Shown here one piece after another: positions 8,740 to 15,130 of a stretch of DNA of 35,058 nucleotides. Positions within the stretch are counted from its first letter, which is position 1, and each line of letters begins with the position of its first letter. A program made the position numbers and the translations under genes. The notes below the pieces were generated by a model that searched no databases, was not told where the DNA came from, and worked only from the letters and a program-made list of their open reading frames with translations. Location of the stretch: positions 1-35,058 of the forward strand of contig JANXUN010000242.1 in NCBI GenBank assembly GCA_025356185.1. The letters are read 5' to 3'. The DNA comes from Gemmatimonadaceae bacterium (lineage in GTDB: Bacteria; Gemmatimonadota; Gemmatimonadetes; Gemmatimonadales; Gemmatimonadaceae).

Positions 8740-10136
8740 GCCGGCACGGAGCGTCCAGCGCGCCCAACACGTTGTTTGCGCCGGTGAACATTTTGTCGCG
8801 CGCCGAAGCACAAGAAATCGCGCAGCGCGCGCTGAAAGCATCACCCGCAGAAGAAACGCGCGTGACCATCAACAGCGGTGCTCGTGCCGACACGCGATTC
8901 GCGCTGAATCAAGTGACGACATCAGGTGAAAATCGCGATACGACGGTGACCATCACGGCGTATCAAGGCAATCGCAGCGCGAGCGTGTCGACGAATCGAC
9001 TCGACGACGCCTCGTTGGCCGCAGCGGCGAAGCAAGCCAACGAAATCGCGAAGTTGGTGCCGCCCAATCCTGAGCGCATGCCGGAGTTGGGCGCGCAAAC
9101 GTACCCAGCGACGCGCGAACGCGTGATCTCGATGCCGACGCCCGCCGAACGCGCGCTCGCGTCCAAGAGCGTCACGGAACTCGCGCGTGCGAACGACTTG
9201 ATCGCAACCGGATTTATTGAGTGCCGCGCAAGCGCTACCGCACTGGCCAACTCGAAGGGTCTGTTTGCATACGATTCGAGTGCAAACGTCACGATGACCG
9301 CGACCGTGCGTTCACCAGACGGCACGGGTTCGGGGTGGGCGTGCAGCGACGGCACCTCATTTGCTGACTTGGATCCCAAACAGGTCGCGGCGACCGCCGT
9401 GCAAAAGGCGCGAGAGTCGCGCAATCCGGTGGCAATAGAACCGGGGCGTTACACGACAATCCTTGAGCCAACCGCCGTCGGAAATTTGGTGCAACTCATT
9501 ACGGGCGCGATGCAAGCTCGCAGCGCCGATGAAGGGCGTTCGTTTTTTTCCAAGCAAGGCGGCGGCAACAAGATCGGCATGAAAGTCGTCGATGATCGTG
9601 TCACACTACTCACCGATCCCGAGGACGCGCCAAGCACGAGCGGCGGCTATGACGGCAGCGGGTTGCCGTTGGAGAAAGTCACGTGGATTGAAAACGGCAT
9701 CGTGAAGACGCTCAACTACGATCGCTTTTGGGCGCAAAAACAAAACGTGCAACCCACACGCGTTGGTGGCGGATTTGGCGGACGTTCGCTGCGCATGATG
9801 GGGGGCACCACAAGCATCGCCGACATGATCAAAGACACGGAGCGCGGCGTGTTGGTCACGCGCTTTTGGTATATTCGTGCCGTCGACCCGCGTACGATTT
9901 TGTACACGGGGCTGACGCGCGACGGCACGTTCTTGATCGAAAACGGCAAGGTGTCGCGTCCGATCAAGAATTTCCGTTTCAACGAATCGCCGATTTTCTT
10001 TTTGAACAACCTGCAAGCGATGGGTCCAACAATTCGTATCAACGCGTCGGAGAATCTTGGTGCGGGTGGGGCGGTCTACATGCCACCCATCAAGGTGCGC
10101 GACTTCACCTTTTCCAGTTTGTCCGACGCAGTGTGA
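8736..10136 (+). CDS. pmbA: TldE/PmbA-like partner of TldD
   Basis: The second U62 family member, 466 residues. The family's N-terminal domain includes ILSRAEAQEIAQRALKAS, the VTTSGENRDTTVTI stretch and RSASVSTNRLD. The C-terminal domain includes EPGRYTTILEPTAVGNLVQL and GSGLPLEKVTWIENGIVKTL. Where TldD has HExxxH this protein has TAVGNLVQLI, so it lacks the zinc motif, as TldE does. TldE therefore probably supports and shapes the active site of TldD. The start ATG at 8736 overlaps the TldD stop (ATGA), implying translational coupling and a 1:1 complex. The N-terminus (MSRHGASSAPNTLFAPVNIL) is polar with no signal peptide, although its partner has a Tat signal. It ends five bases before the convergent DsrE-like gene. 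Confidence 0.9.
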   Translation: MSRHGASSAPNTLFAPVNILSRAEAQEIAQRALKASPAEETRVTINSGARADTRFALNQVTTSGENRDTTVTITAYQGNRSASVSTNRLDDASLAAAAKQANEIAKLVPPNPERMPELGAQTYPATRERVISMPTPAERALASKSVTELARANDLIATGFIECRASATALANSKGLFAYDSSANVTMTATVRSPDGTGSGWACSDGTSFADLDPKQVAATAVQKARESRNPVAIEPGRYTTILEPTAVGNLVQLITGAMQARSADEGRSFFSKQGGGNKIGMKVVDDRVTLLTDPEDAPSTSGGYDGSGLPLEKVTWIENGIVKTLNYDRFWAQKQNVQPTRVGGGFGGRSLRMMGGTTSIADMIKDTERGVLVTRFWYIRAVDPRTILYTGLTRDGTFLIENGKVSRPIKNFRFNESPIFFLNNLQAMGPTIRINASENLGAGGAVYMPPIKVRDFTFSSLSDAV

Positions 10137-10141
10137 TATGA

Positions 10142-10855
10142 CTACGAGGCGGCGACGTAGGCGCAGCCGTTGTGCTGCGCCATCGTCACGCCGAAAATGC
10201 CGTTGGGCTGCAGAATGACGCCAGGCACGACCATCGTGAGCGCCTGCGTGCGCGCTTCGCCAAAGGTGAGTTTTTCTTTTTTGGCGACGAGCGACACCAT
10301 GCCACCGAATGCCGCGTTGCAGCCGAGTACAATGACGCCGCGTTCGATCTGTTTGTGCAGCGCCATCGCTGCGAATGATTCGGGGAGCTTGTCTTCCTCG
10401 ACGGTTGCCAACACCGGATTGCGCTTGGTCTTGTTGTCGTTGAAATCGCGCACTTTGTTTTCTTTCGCGATATCGTAGCGCTCCCAAAACTCGTTGTTCA
10501 TGATGAGCGGGATTCCAGCGTGACGAATGACAATGACTGGATTGATATCGGCAATGTCAGCCTTCACGACCGACTTGTAATGATTGACCCAGCTGCCCGC
10601 ACGCCACACGCCGCTGCCGCCGTTAATCGACGGCGTATCAAATACCGCGCGGTATTTGCCCGTGAGCTTTGCCGTCCACGTCGTGTCGAATGGCGTCGGT
10701 GCTGGAGGCTGCTCGCGCATTTCCCAGTCGTCGAATGTGAATGAAACGAACCGCTTGTCGCGGGGTTCAGCCGCATTAAGCAGGGATGGAACGCTGACGG
10801 CGCTGAGGCCGCCGACGGTGAGATGTTGCAAAAACCGACGACGATTGGTCACCAC
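10142..10855 (-). CDS. Tat-exported DsrE-like protein
   Basis: A 237-residue exported protein. The start is GTG 10855 or the adjacent GTG 10852; a GGAG lies 4 or 7 bases upstream respectively, so 10852 has the better spacing. The N-terminus VTNRRRFLQHLTVGGLSAVS is a twin-arginine signal ending near LLNAAEP. The mature part resembles the DsrE/DsrF-like fold found in many Tat proteins of environmental bacteria: HYKSVVKADIADINPVIVIR, ERGVIVLGCNAAFGG and the C-terminal GVILQPNGIFGVTMAQHNGC, matching the family's typical GV-[AFL]-x-x-[NT]-x-A-Q-x-x-G-C ending. DsrE proteins handle sulfur or thiols through conserved Cys; here Cys residues lie in the LGCNAAF and HNGCAY segments. The exact function is not known. 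It converges with the Tld pair and is divergent from the outer-membrane gene at 11015. Confidence 0.75.
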   Translation of the reverse strand: MVTNRRRFLQHLTVGGLSAVSVPSLLNAAEPRDKRFVSFTFDDWEMREQPPAPTPFDTTWTAKLTGKYRAVFDTPSINGGSGVWRAGSWVNHYKSVVKADIADINPVIVIRHAGIPLIMNNEFWERYDIAKENKVRDFNDNKTKRNPVLATVEEDKLPESFAAMALHKQIERGVIVLGCNAAFGGMVSLVAKKEKLTFGEARTQALTMVVPGVILQPNGIFGVTMAQHNGCAYVAAS

Positions 10856-10876
10856 TGAACTCCGAAGGAGGTTGAT

Positions 10877-10909
10877 GTGTCTTATTACCGGAAGATGAAG
10901 TTCCGGTGA
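10877..10909 (+). other. Candidate 10-codon leader ORF with very strong Shine-Dalgarno site
   Basis: AAGGAGGT at 10865-10872 is a near-ideal Shine-Dalgarno sequence, rare among the genes of this window. Five bases after AAGGAGG a GTG opens a 10-residue basic, aromatic ORF (MSYYRKMKFR) ending at TGA 10907-10909. An alternative ATG at 10875 gives only seven codons. The ORF runs through the hairpin at 10887-10907 and lies about 105 bases upstream of the outer-membrane protein start, so it could be a leader peptide. It could equally be chance: the same bases on the other strand are CCTCCTT in the 5' UTR of the DsrE-like gene. Confidence 0.22.
10887..10907. repeat. Perfect 7-bp inverted repeat (hairpin or operator)
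   Basis: ACCGGAA (10887-10893) and TTCCGGT (10901-10907) are perfect complements around a seven-base spacer, GATGAAG. The element sits in the divergent intergenic region between the DsrE-like gene (minus, start 10855) and the outer-membrane protein gene (plus, start 11015). It could be an RNA hairpin in either leader or a binding site for a dimeric regulator. There is no U-tract after either arm, so a simple intrinsic terminator is unlikely. Confidence 0.4.
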
Positions 10910-11014
10910 GGATGCTGTAAACCCTATCGCCGGATTGTGTCGTTATCTGCATGATAGGCCGCGCGTGGAATGCCTTGCGCGACCCTCTCCCGCCCCGCCC
11001 CTGTCCCCGCTCCA

Positions 11015-12289
11015 ATGCGTTTTGTCCGTGCGTTCGCATGCTGTGTGCTGTTTTGTGTCTTCGCGAAGGCTGCCGCTGCACAAGCGTCTTCGACGCCGCC
11101 CGACGGGGCGATCAAAGTCTACGTTGACTGCCAGAGCAATGGCTGCGATTACGACTTTTTTCGCGACGAACTGAAATGGGCCAACTTCGTTCGTGATCGA
11201 CTGCTGTCCGACGTGCTACTGCTTGTCACGTCGCTGCGCACCGGTGCTGGCGGCAACGAGTACACGATCGCGGCCATTGGCCAAGATCGCTTCAAGGGGC
11301 GCGCGGACACAGTCGTTGTCGTCGCCGACCCCAACGACGCGAGTGACGTGATTCGACGCAAACTCGCGCGCAACTTTGGATTGCTGCTCGCGCCGTATGC
11401 AGCGCGGACGTCGTACGGACCTAAGCTCTCCATGTCGTATGCCGCGCCCGCTGCGGGCATGGCCGCGTCGGCCCCCTCGAAAGATCGCTGGAATTTCTGG
11501 GTGTATCGTGTGTCTGTAAACGGATACAGCAGCGGCGAGAAACAACAAGCATCGAGCGACGGCTTTGTCAGCGCGAGCGCCAATCGCGTAACGAACGAGC
11601 TCAAAATCTCGACTGGCGCGAACCTCGGCTACAGCCAGAGTCGGTATGACTTGGGCGACGGCACGGTATTTACAAACATTCAGCGCAACTACGGCGGCAA
11701 CGTGCTCATCGCCAAGAGTGTGAACAATCATGTGACGGCGGGCATGACGGCGAGCTATTCATTTTCTGACTACAACAACTACGACCGCAACATTCGCGTA
11801 GCGCCGGCCATCGAATGGAATTTGTTTGACTATAAAGATTTCACCCGACGACAGCTCAGCGCGTTCTACTCGATCGGCATGACGGCTGTGCGCTATCAAG
11901 ACACGACGATCTACAATCGCATAGAGGAAACACGCCCGCAGCACAACATTACGGTATCATGGAACGCTCGACAGCCGTGGGGCTCAGTGAACATGTCGGT
12001 GTTTGGCTCGCAGTTTCTTCACAACCTTTCGTACAATAGCTACGGCGTGAGCGGATTCGTGGATCTTCGGATCGCGAAGGGTCTCGCGTTCAACATGGGT
12101 GGCAACTACTCGCGCGTGAACGATCAATTGTATTTGCGCAAAGGCGAGCTTACGGACAATCAAGTGATCGCGAGACAACAGGCGCTCGCGACCAACTACC
12201 GCTACTTCATGAATTTTGGGCTGAGCTACACCTTCGGCTCGATTTCCAATTCAGTTGTGAATCCGCGCTTTAACGGCTCGCGGTTCTAA
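11015..12289 (+). CDS. Uncharacterised outer-membrane beta-barrel protein
   Basis: A 424-residue exported protein. ATG 11015 is preferred because it begins directly with a signal peptide (MRFVRAFACCVLFCVFAKAA, cleavage near AAAAQA). The longer start at 10970 only adds a proline-rich tail. The mature N-terminus (about residues 30-130) appears to be a small soluble domain with CQSNGC, DYDFFRDELKWANFVRDR, VLLLVTSLRTGAGGNEYT and RRKLARNFGLLLAPYAAR. The remainder is alternating polar/aromatic beta strands (WNFWVYRVSVNGY, NELKISTGANLGYSQSRYD, MTASYSFSDY, RYFMNFGLSYTFGSI) and ends in Phe, as outer-membrane barrels usually do. I recall similar N-terminal patterns in uncharacterised outer-membrane proteins of other Gram-negative phyla, but cannot name a family. 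Function is unknown. Confidence 0.75.
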   Translation: MRFVRAFACCVLFCVFAKAAAAQASSTPPDGAIKVYVDCQSNGCDYDFFRDELKWANFVRDRLLSDVLLLVTSLRTGAGGNEYTIAAIGQDRFKGRADTVVVVADPNDASDVIRRKLARNFGLLLAPYAARTSYGPKLSMSYAAPAAGMAASAPSKDRWNFWVYRVSVNGYSSGEKQQASSDGFVSASANRVTNELKISTGANLGYSQSRYDLGDGTVFTNIQRNYGGNVLIAKSVNNHVTAGMTASYSFSDYNNYDRNIRVAPAIEWNLFDYKDFTRRQLSAFYSIGMTAVRYQDTTIYNRIEETRPQHNITVSWNARQPWGSVNMSVFGSQFLHNLSYNSYGVSGFVDLRIAKGLAFNMGGNYSRVNDQLYLRKGELTDNQVIARQQALATNYRYFMNFGLSYTFGSISNSVVNPRFNGSRF

Positions 12290-12339
12290 CTGACGTCCGC
12301 AACACCACGTCGCATTAAGGCGAACTCGACGGCGCGTCG

Positions 12340-13092
12340 CTACAGCGCACCGTCGATGTGCACGGCAAACGGAGCACCCATTGCACGCAGCGCTTGTGCC
12401 GCCACGTGTGCAATCATGGTTGCACCCAGCGGCGTGAGATGGGTGTTGTCTTGTCGTGCGAGCGGAAACGCCGGATACTGACCGGCCGAAGTCCACACGT
12501 ACAGTCGCTTTGAGCCCTCCACGCCTTGCGACCGCACAAGCTTTTCCGACAGAGCATTGAGGTCGACCAGCGGCACGTTCAACGTGCGCGCGAGTTCACG
12601 CACGACCTCCGGATACTCGCCGTGCGTGTTTTGCATCGTGCCGTCGGCCGCAAACTGTCGGCGCACAATTGGCGTAAACAAAATCGGCGTCGCGCCGCGC
12701 TCGCGTGTTTCTCGAACAAAGCGAGTAAGATTGTCGCGGTACGCACCGCGCGGCGCAGCGTAGCGTAAAGAATCTTCCGTTTTTTCGTCGTTGTGCCCGA
12801 ACTGAATGACTACCACATCGCCGCGTGCCAACTGCGAGCGCACCGCCTCCCATTTGCCTTCGTCAAGAAAACTCTTTGTGCTGCGGCCGTTGACCGCGTG
12901 ATTGTGAATGTGCGTGTCGCTATCGACAAACTCGGGCAGCTCCTGCCCCCATCCGCGTTCGGGATTGTTGGCCGGATTTGGCTTATCCGCCATCGTGGAA
13001 TCGCCGACTAAAAATATCGTCAACGGCGGCGTGGTCGGCGCCAGCGTTGCGGCGACAAATGCCATCGCAAACAGAATCCCAGTGCGTTGCAT
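12340..13092 (-). CDS. SGNH/GDSL hydrolase, rhamnogalacturonan acetylesterase-like
   Basis: A 250-residue secreted esterase. A hydrophobic N-terminus (MQRTGILFAMAFVAATLAPT) suggests a signal peptide. All SGNH blocks are visible: block I FLVGDSTMADKP with the nucleophile Ser, block II glycine in HNHAVNGRSTKSF, block III IQFGHNDEK with the oxyanion Asn, and block V DNTHLTPLGA with catalytic Asp and His. GDSTMA, the NGRSTKSF segment and the FGHNDEK context are typical of the rhamnogalacturonan acetylesterase branch, which removes acetyl groups from pectin. It is the last gene of a three-gene minus-strand operon, 18 bases after the TlpA-like gene. Pectin as substrate is a family-level inference. 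Confidence 0.87.
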   Translation of the reverse strand: MQRTGILFAMAFVAATLAPTTPPLTIFLVGDSTMADKPNPANNPERGWGQELPEFVDSDTHIHNHAVNGRSTKSFLDEGKWEAVRSQLARGDVVVIQFGHNDEKTEDSLRYAAPRGAYRDNLTRFVRETRERGATPILFTPIVRRQFAADGTMQNTHGEYPEVVRELARTLNVPLVDLNALSEKLVRSQGVEGSKRLYVWTSAGQYPAFPLARQDNTHLTPLGATMIAHVAAQALRAMGAPFAVHIDGAL

Positions 13093-13110
13093 CGGCGAGT
13101 TGGGTTGCGC

Positions 13111-13689
13111 CTATTGTGGTGTCGCGGGCCCGTTCGAGAGCGCTGCATCGAGCGCCTTACGCATCCCGATTGTGTCCAGCAAAAAACTTCCGGTTTGCAT
13201 CCAACGCACTTTGCCATCTTTGCCGAGTACGAACGTCGTAGGCAATCCAAGTATGCCGTATAACGGATTGATGCGCGCTTCACGATCGTGCGCCACGGGA
13301 AAATGCGTGCCCTGTGCCGCTACAAACCGTCGCACTTTCTCGCTGCCACCTTGATCGACACTCACACCAATCACGCGCACAGCCGACGTTGCGCGCTGCA
13401 GTCGAATTTGCTCGAGTTCAGCAAACTCTTCTCGGCATGATGTACACCACGTGGCCCATACGTTGAGCAACACGACGGAGTCCGATACGCCGCCAATGCG
13501 CATTGCCGCACTGTCGAGCGACGTGGTCGTGAACACCGGTGCGTCCGAGCCGACTCGCAGCGATGCAGCTGACGCGTTTTTGAGCGAATACGTTGACGAC
13601 GCTGCGGACGACCGATCACTCGTGCACGCAGTCGCGCTGATGACGACCGCACTGAACGCGAAGAGGCCGATCGCCGTCCCGCGCATCAC
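13111..13689 (-). CDS. TlpA-like thioredoxin-fold protein
   Basis: A 192-residue exported thiol-disulfide protein of the TlpA/ResA/AhpC-TSA type. The N-terminus is hydrophobic and ends ISATACTS, so it may be a lipoprotein anchored at that Cys, although the lipobox is weak. The redox centre is VWATWCTSCREE (CTSC). Before it, SDAPVFTTTSLDS is the usual start of the fold. After it, VIGVSVDQGGSEKVRRFV, FPVAHDREARI and YGILGLPTTFVLGKDGKV carry the cis-proline loop (LPTT). It starts GTGATG, overlapping the stop of the DUF1684 gene by four bases. Family members reduce periplasmic disulfides, for example in cytochrome c maturation; no such partner is present here. Confidence 0.9.
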   Translation of the reverse strand: MMRGTAIGLFAFSAVVISATACTSDRSSAASSTYSLKNASAASLRVGSDAPVFTTTSLDSAAMRIGGVSDSVVLLNVWATWCTSCREEFAELEQIRLQRATSAVRVIGVSVDQGGSEKVRRFVAAQGTHFPVAHDREARINPLYGILGLPTTFVLGKDGKVRWMQTGSFLLDTIGMRKALDAALSNGPATPQ

Positions 13690-14735
13690 GGCTTCACGCT
13701 CGCCTTGGCGCCAGCGGGAACCCCCGCTTTCACTTTCGCCGTGAGCGCGTTTGCGCGCGCGACGTGCGTGGTGTCGCCGTCAACATGCTGCACGATCTTT
13801 TCGCCCGCGGGGATGCGCACGGGAATACGATTTTCAGTGGGTGGAAGCGGGCACGTGGTAAAGCCCGAGAACGCGCAGTCGGGGTTGTACGCAAAATTGA
13901 AGTCCAACGCGACGACGTTGGTGAGCGTGTCGACCGCCGCGTGGAGAAAACGAAATCCGTACGTTTCGTCGCCGCTGGTTTCATCGCTGAATGTGAAATA
14001 CAGATCGGTTGGTCCATTCCCAGTAAACGCGATCAGCATAACGGGTTTACCGCCAACGGTTGCCTTTACCTGACCGACGACGATGTGTACTTCGGGGATG
14101 CCGGCGCTCGTGGGCACGGCGAGCGTGTCGGGTTTTGACAGGCGCATCAACGTGCCCGCAACGCGCCACGACGGATCGAGCGGATAGTACGTGAGTGGCA
14201 GGATGGTTTTCGCCGCGGCGTCAGCTGTCGAGCGATCGGCGTCCCACGTGCGCACGCCAACGGAATCCACGCGCCGCATTATTCGAAACCCCGCCGAGCC
14301 TACTTCGACGCGTGAGGCTCCGCCGGAATCGACGTCGGCGCGCAGGTGCCCGGCGACTGCGGGCTGACTATCGATCGTGGCCGCGACACCTGCCGCCGGT
14401 TCAAATCGCACATTCGGCCCTTCGCGAATCAGCGCACCGAGAGTTTTTGGCACGTTGCGACCGGGCAGTCGTACGGCGTTGCTGCTGTCGCCGCCGATCG
14501 TATTTGCACCTTGTCGCAGCCAATGCAGGCCGCTGTACGACAGCGGACGACCCGGCGTTATCAGCCACGTTGCGCGCGACGTTTTCCACGCGGTCCACGC
14601 TAACGTGTGCGAGTCGGTCGACAGCTCGGGAAGCTTCGGCGCGTCGCCACTGCAAGCGGCGACGACGGCGACGGCGACCACGACGACGGGCAGCGTCGCG
14701 ATCCAGCGACGACGTAGCGTGCGAGACGAGTGCAT
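13686..14735 (-). CDS. DUF1684 domain lipoprotein
   Basis: A 349-residue exported protein with a lipoprotein-like N-terminus: basic start, hydrophobic run, then VVAACSGD with the lipobox Cys near residue 28. The mature part matches the DUF1684 family. SYSGLHWLRQGANTIGGDSS near residues 65-85 begins an FHA-like beta region, and the conserved C-terminal block includes DETYGFRFLHA, VALDFNFAYNPDCAFS and TCPLPPTENRIPVRIPAGEK. I know of no demonstrated biochemical function for the family. It is the first gene of the operon with the TlpA-like protein and SGNH esterase. Its start faces the divergent gene at 14825 across about 90 bases that hold a 14-bp palindrome. Confidence 0.88.
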   Translation of the reverse strand: MHSSRTLRRRWIATLPVVVVAVAVVAACSGDAPKLPELSTDSHTLAWTAWKTSRATWLITPGRPLSYSGLHWLRQGANTIGGDSSNAVRLPGRNVPKTLGALIREGPNVRFEPAAGVAATIDSQPAVAGHLRADVDSGGASRVEVGSAGFRIMRRVDSVGVRTWDADRSTADAAAKTILPLTYYPLDPSWRVAGTLMRLSKPDTLAVPTSAGIPEVHIVVGQVKATVGGKPVMLIAFTGNGPTDLYFTFSDETSGDETYGFRFLHAAVDTLTNVVALDFNFAYNPDCAFSGFTTCPLPPTENRIPVRIPAGEKIVQHVDGDTTHVARANALTAKVKAGVPAGAKASVKP

Positions 14736-14798
14736 TGGTGCGGTCGTAAAAGGGTGTAGCCGTGCGCGTTGATTCTGTAAGGTAACGTCCTCCGCGTT

Positions 14799-14812
14799 CG
14801 GGCTCGAGCCCG
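14799..14812. promoter_or_regulatory. 14-bp perfect palindrome, candidate operator
   Basis: CGGGCTCGAGCCCG is a perfect spacer-less palindrome, 12 bases upstream of the start of the small membrane-protein gene (14825) and 63 bases upstream of the divergent DUF1684 gene (14735). Its position between two divergent operons suits a dimeric regulator or a very stable RNA fold that could hide the start site. No regulator gene is adjacent, so the role is inferred. Confidence 0.35.
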
Positions 14813-14824
14813 GTACATTGTGTC

Positions 14825-15121
14825 ATGCGCGTCTTCCAGCAGTTAGAGCCGCCGGATTCGGTCGCTCACTATCAGGGCGGAGGTCCCCCGAAAGAGCTAT
14901 TCATGATCGTGGTGGCCGCGTTTTTGTACGCGCTCCCCACCATGCTCGCGTTTAAGAGACAGACGGCTCGGCGTTGGCGCATACTCGCGATCAACCTCTT
15001 GCTCGGATGGACCGGGATTGGCTGGATCGCCGCGTTGATCATGACGTACGCGTACGAACCACCGCCTCCGGGGAGTGTACCAGATCGGCCGCACATTCCC
15101 GGAACGCCACGTGACGAGTAA
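14825..15121 (+). CDS. Superinfection-immunity-family small membrane protein
   Basis: A 98-residue inner-membrane protein with two hydrophobic spans: FMIVVAAFLYALPTMLAF at about residues 25-42 and INLLLGWTGIGWIAALIMTY at about 57-76. The second is the hallmark of the superinfection immunity protein family (T4 Imm-like; NLLLGWT-x-x-GW-x-x-AL), which is widespread in bacterial chromosomes where phage immunity has usually not been shown. The C-terminal tail is proline-rich (PPPPGSVPDRPHIPGTP). The Omp85-like gene starts within ten bases of its stop, so the two are probably co-transcribed. The domain match is good; an actual anti-phage role is not implied by the sequence. Confidence 0.75.
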   Translation: MRVFQQLEPPDSVAHYQGGGPPKELFMIVVAAFLYALPTMLAFKRQTARRWRILAINLLLGWTGIGWIAALIMTYAYEPPPPGSVPDRPHIPGTPRDE

Positions 15122-15130
15122 CCTCCAGTG

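Noticed and set aside
10970..11014. Longer start for the outer-membrane protein
   Set aside because: It adds a Pro-rich stretch before an otherwise standard signal peptide; the internal ATG at 11015 is the better start.
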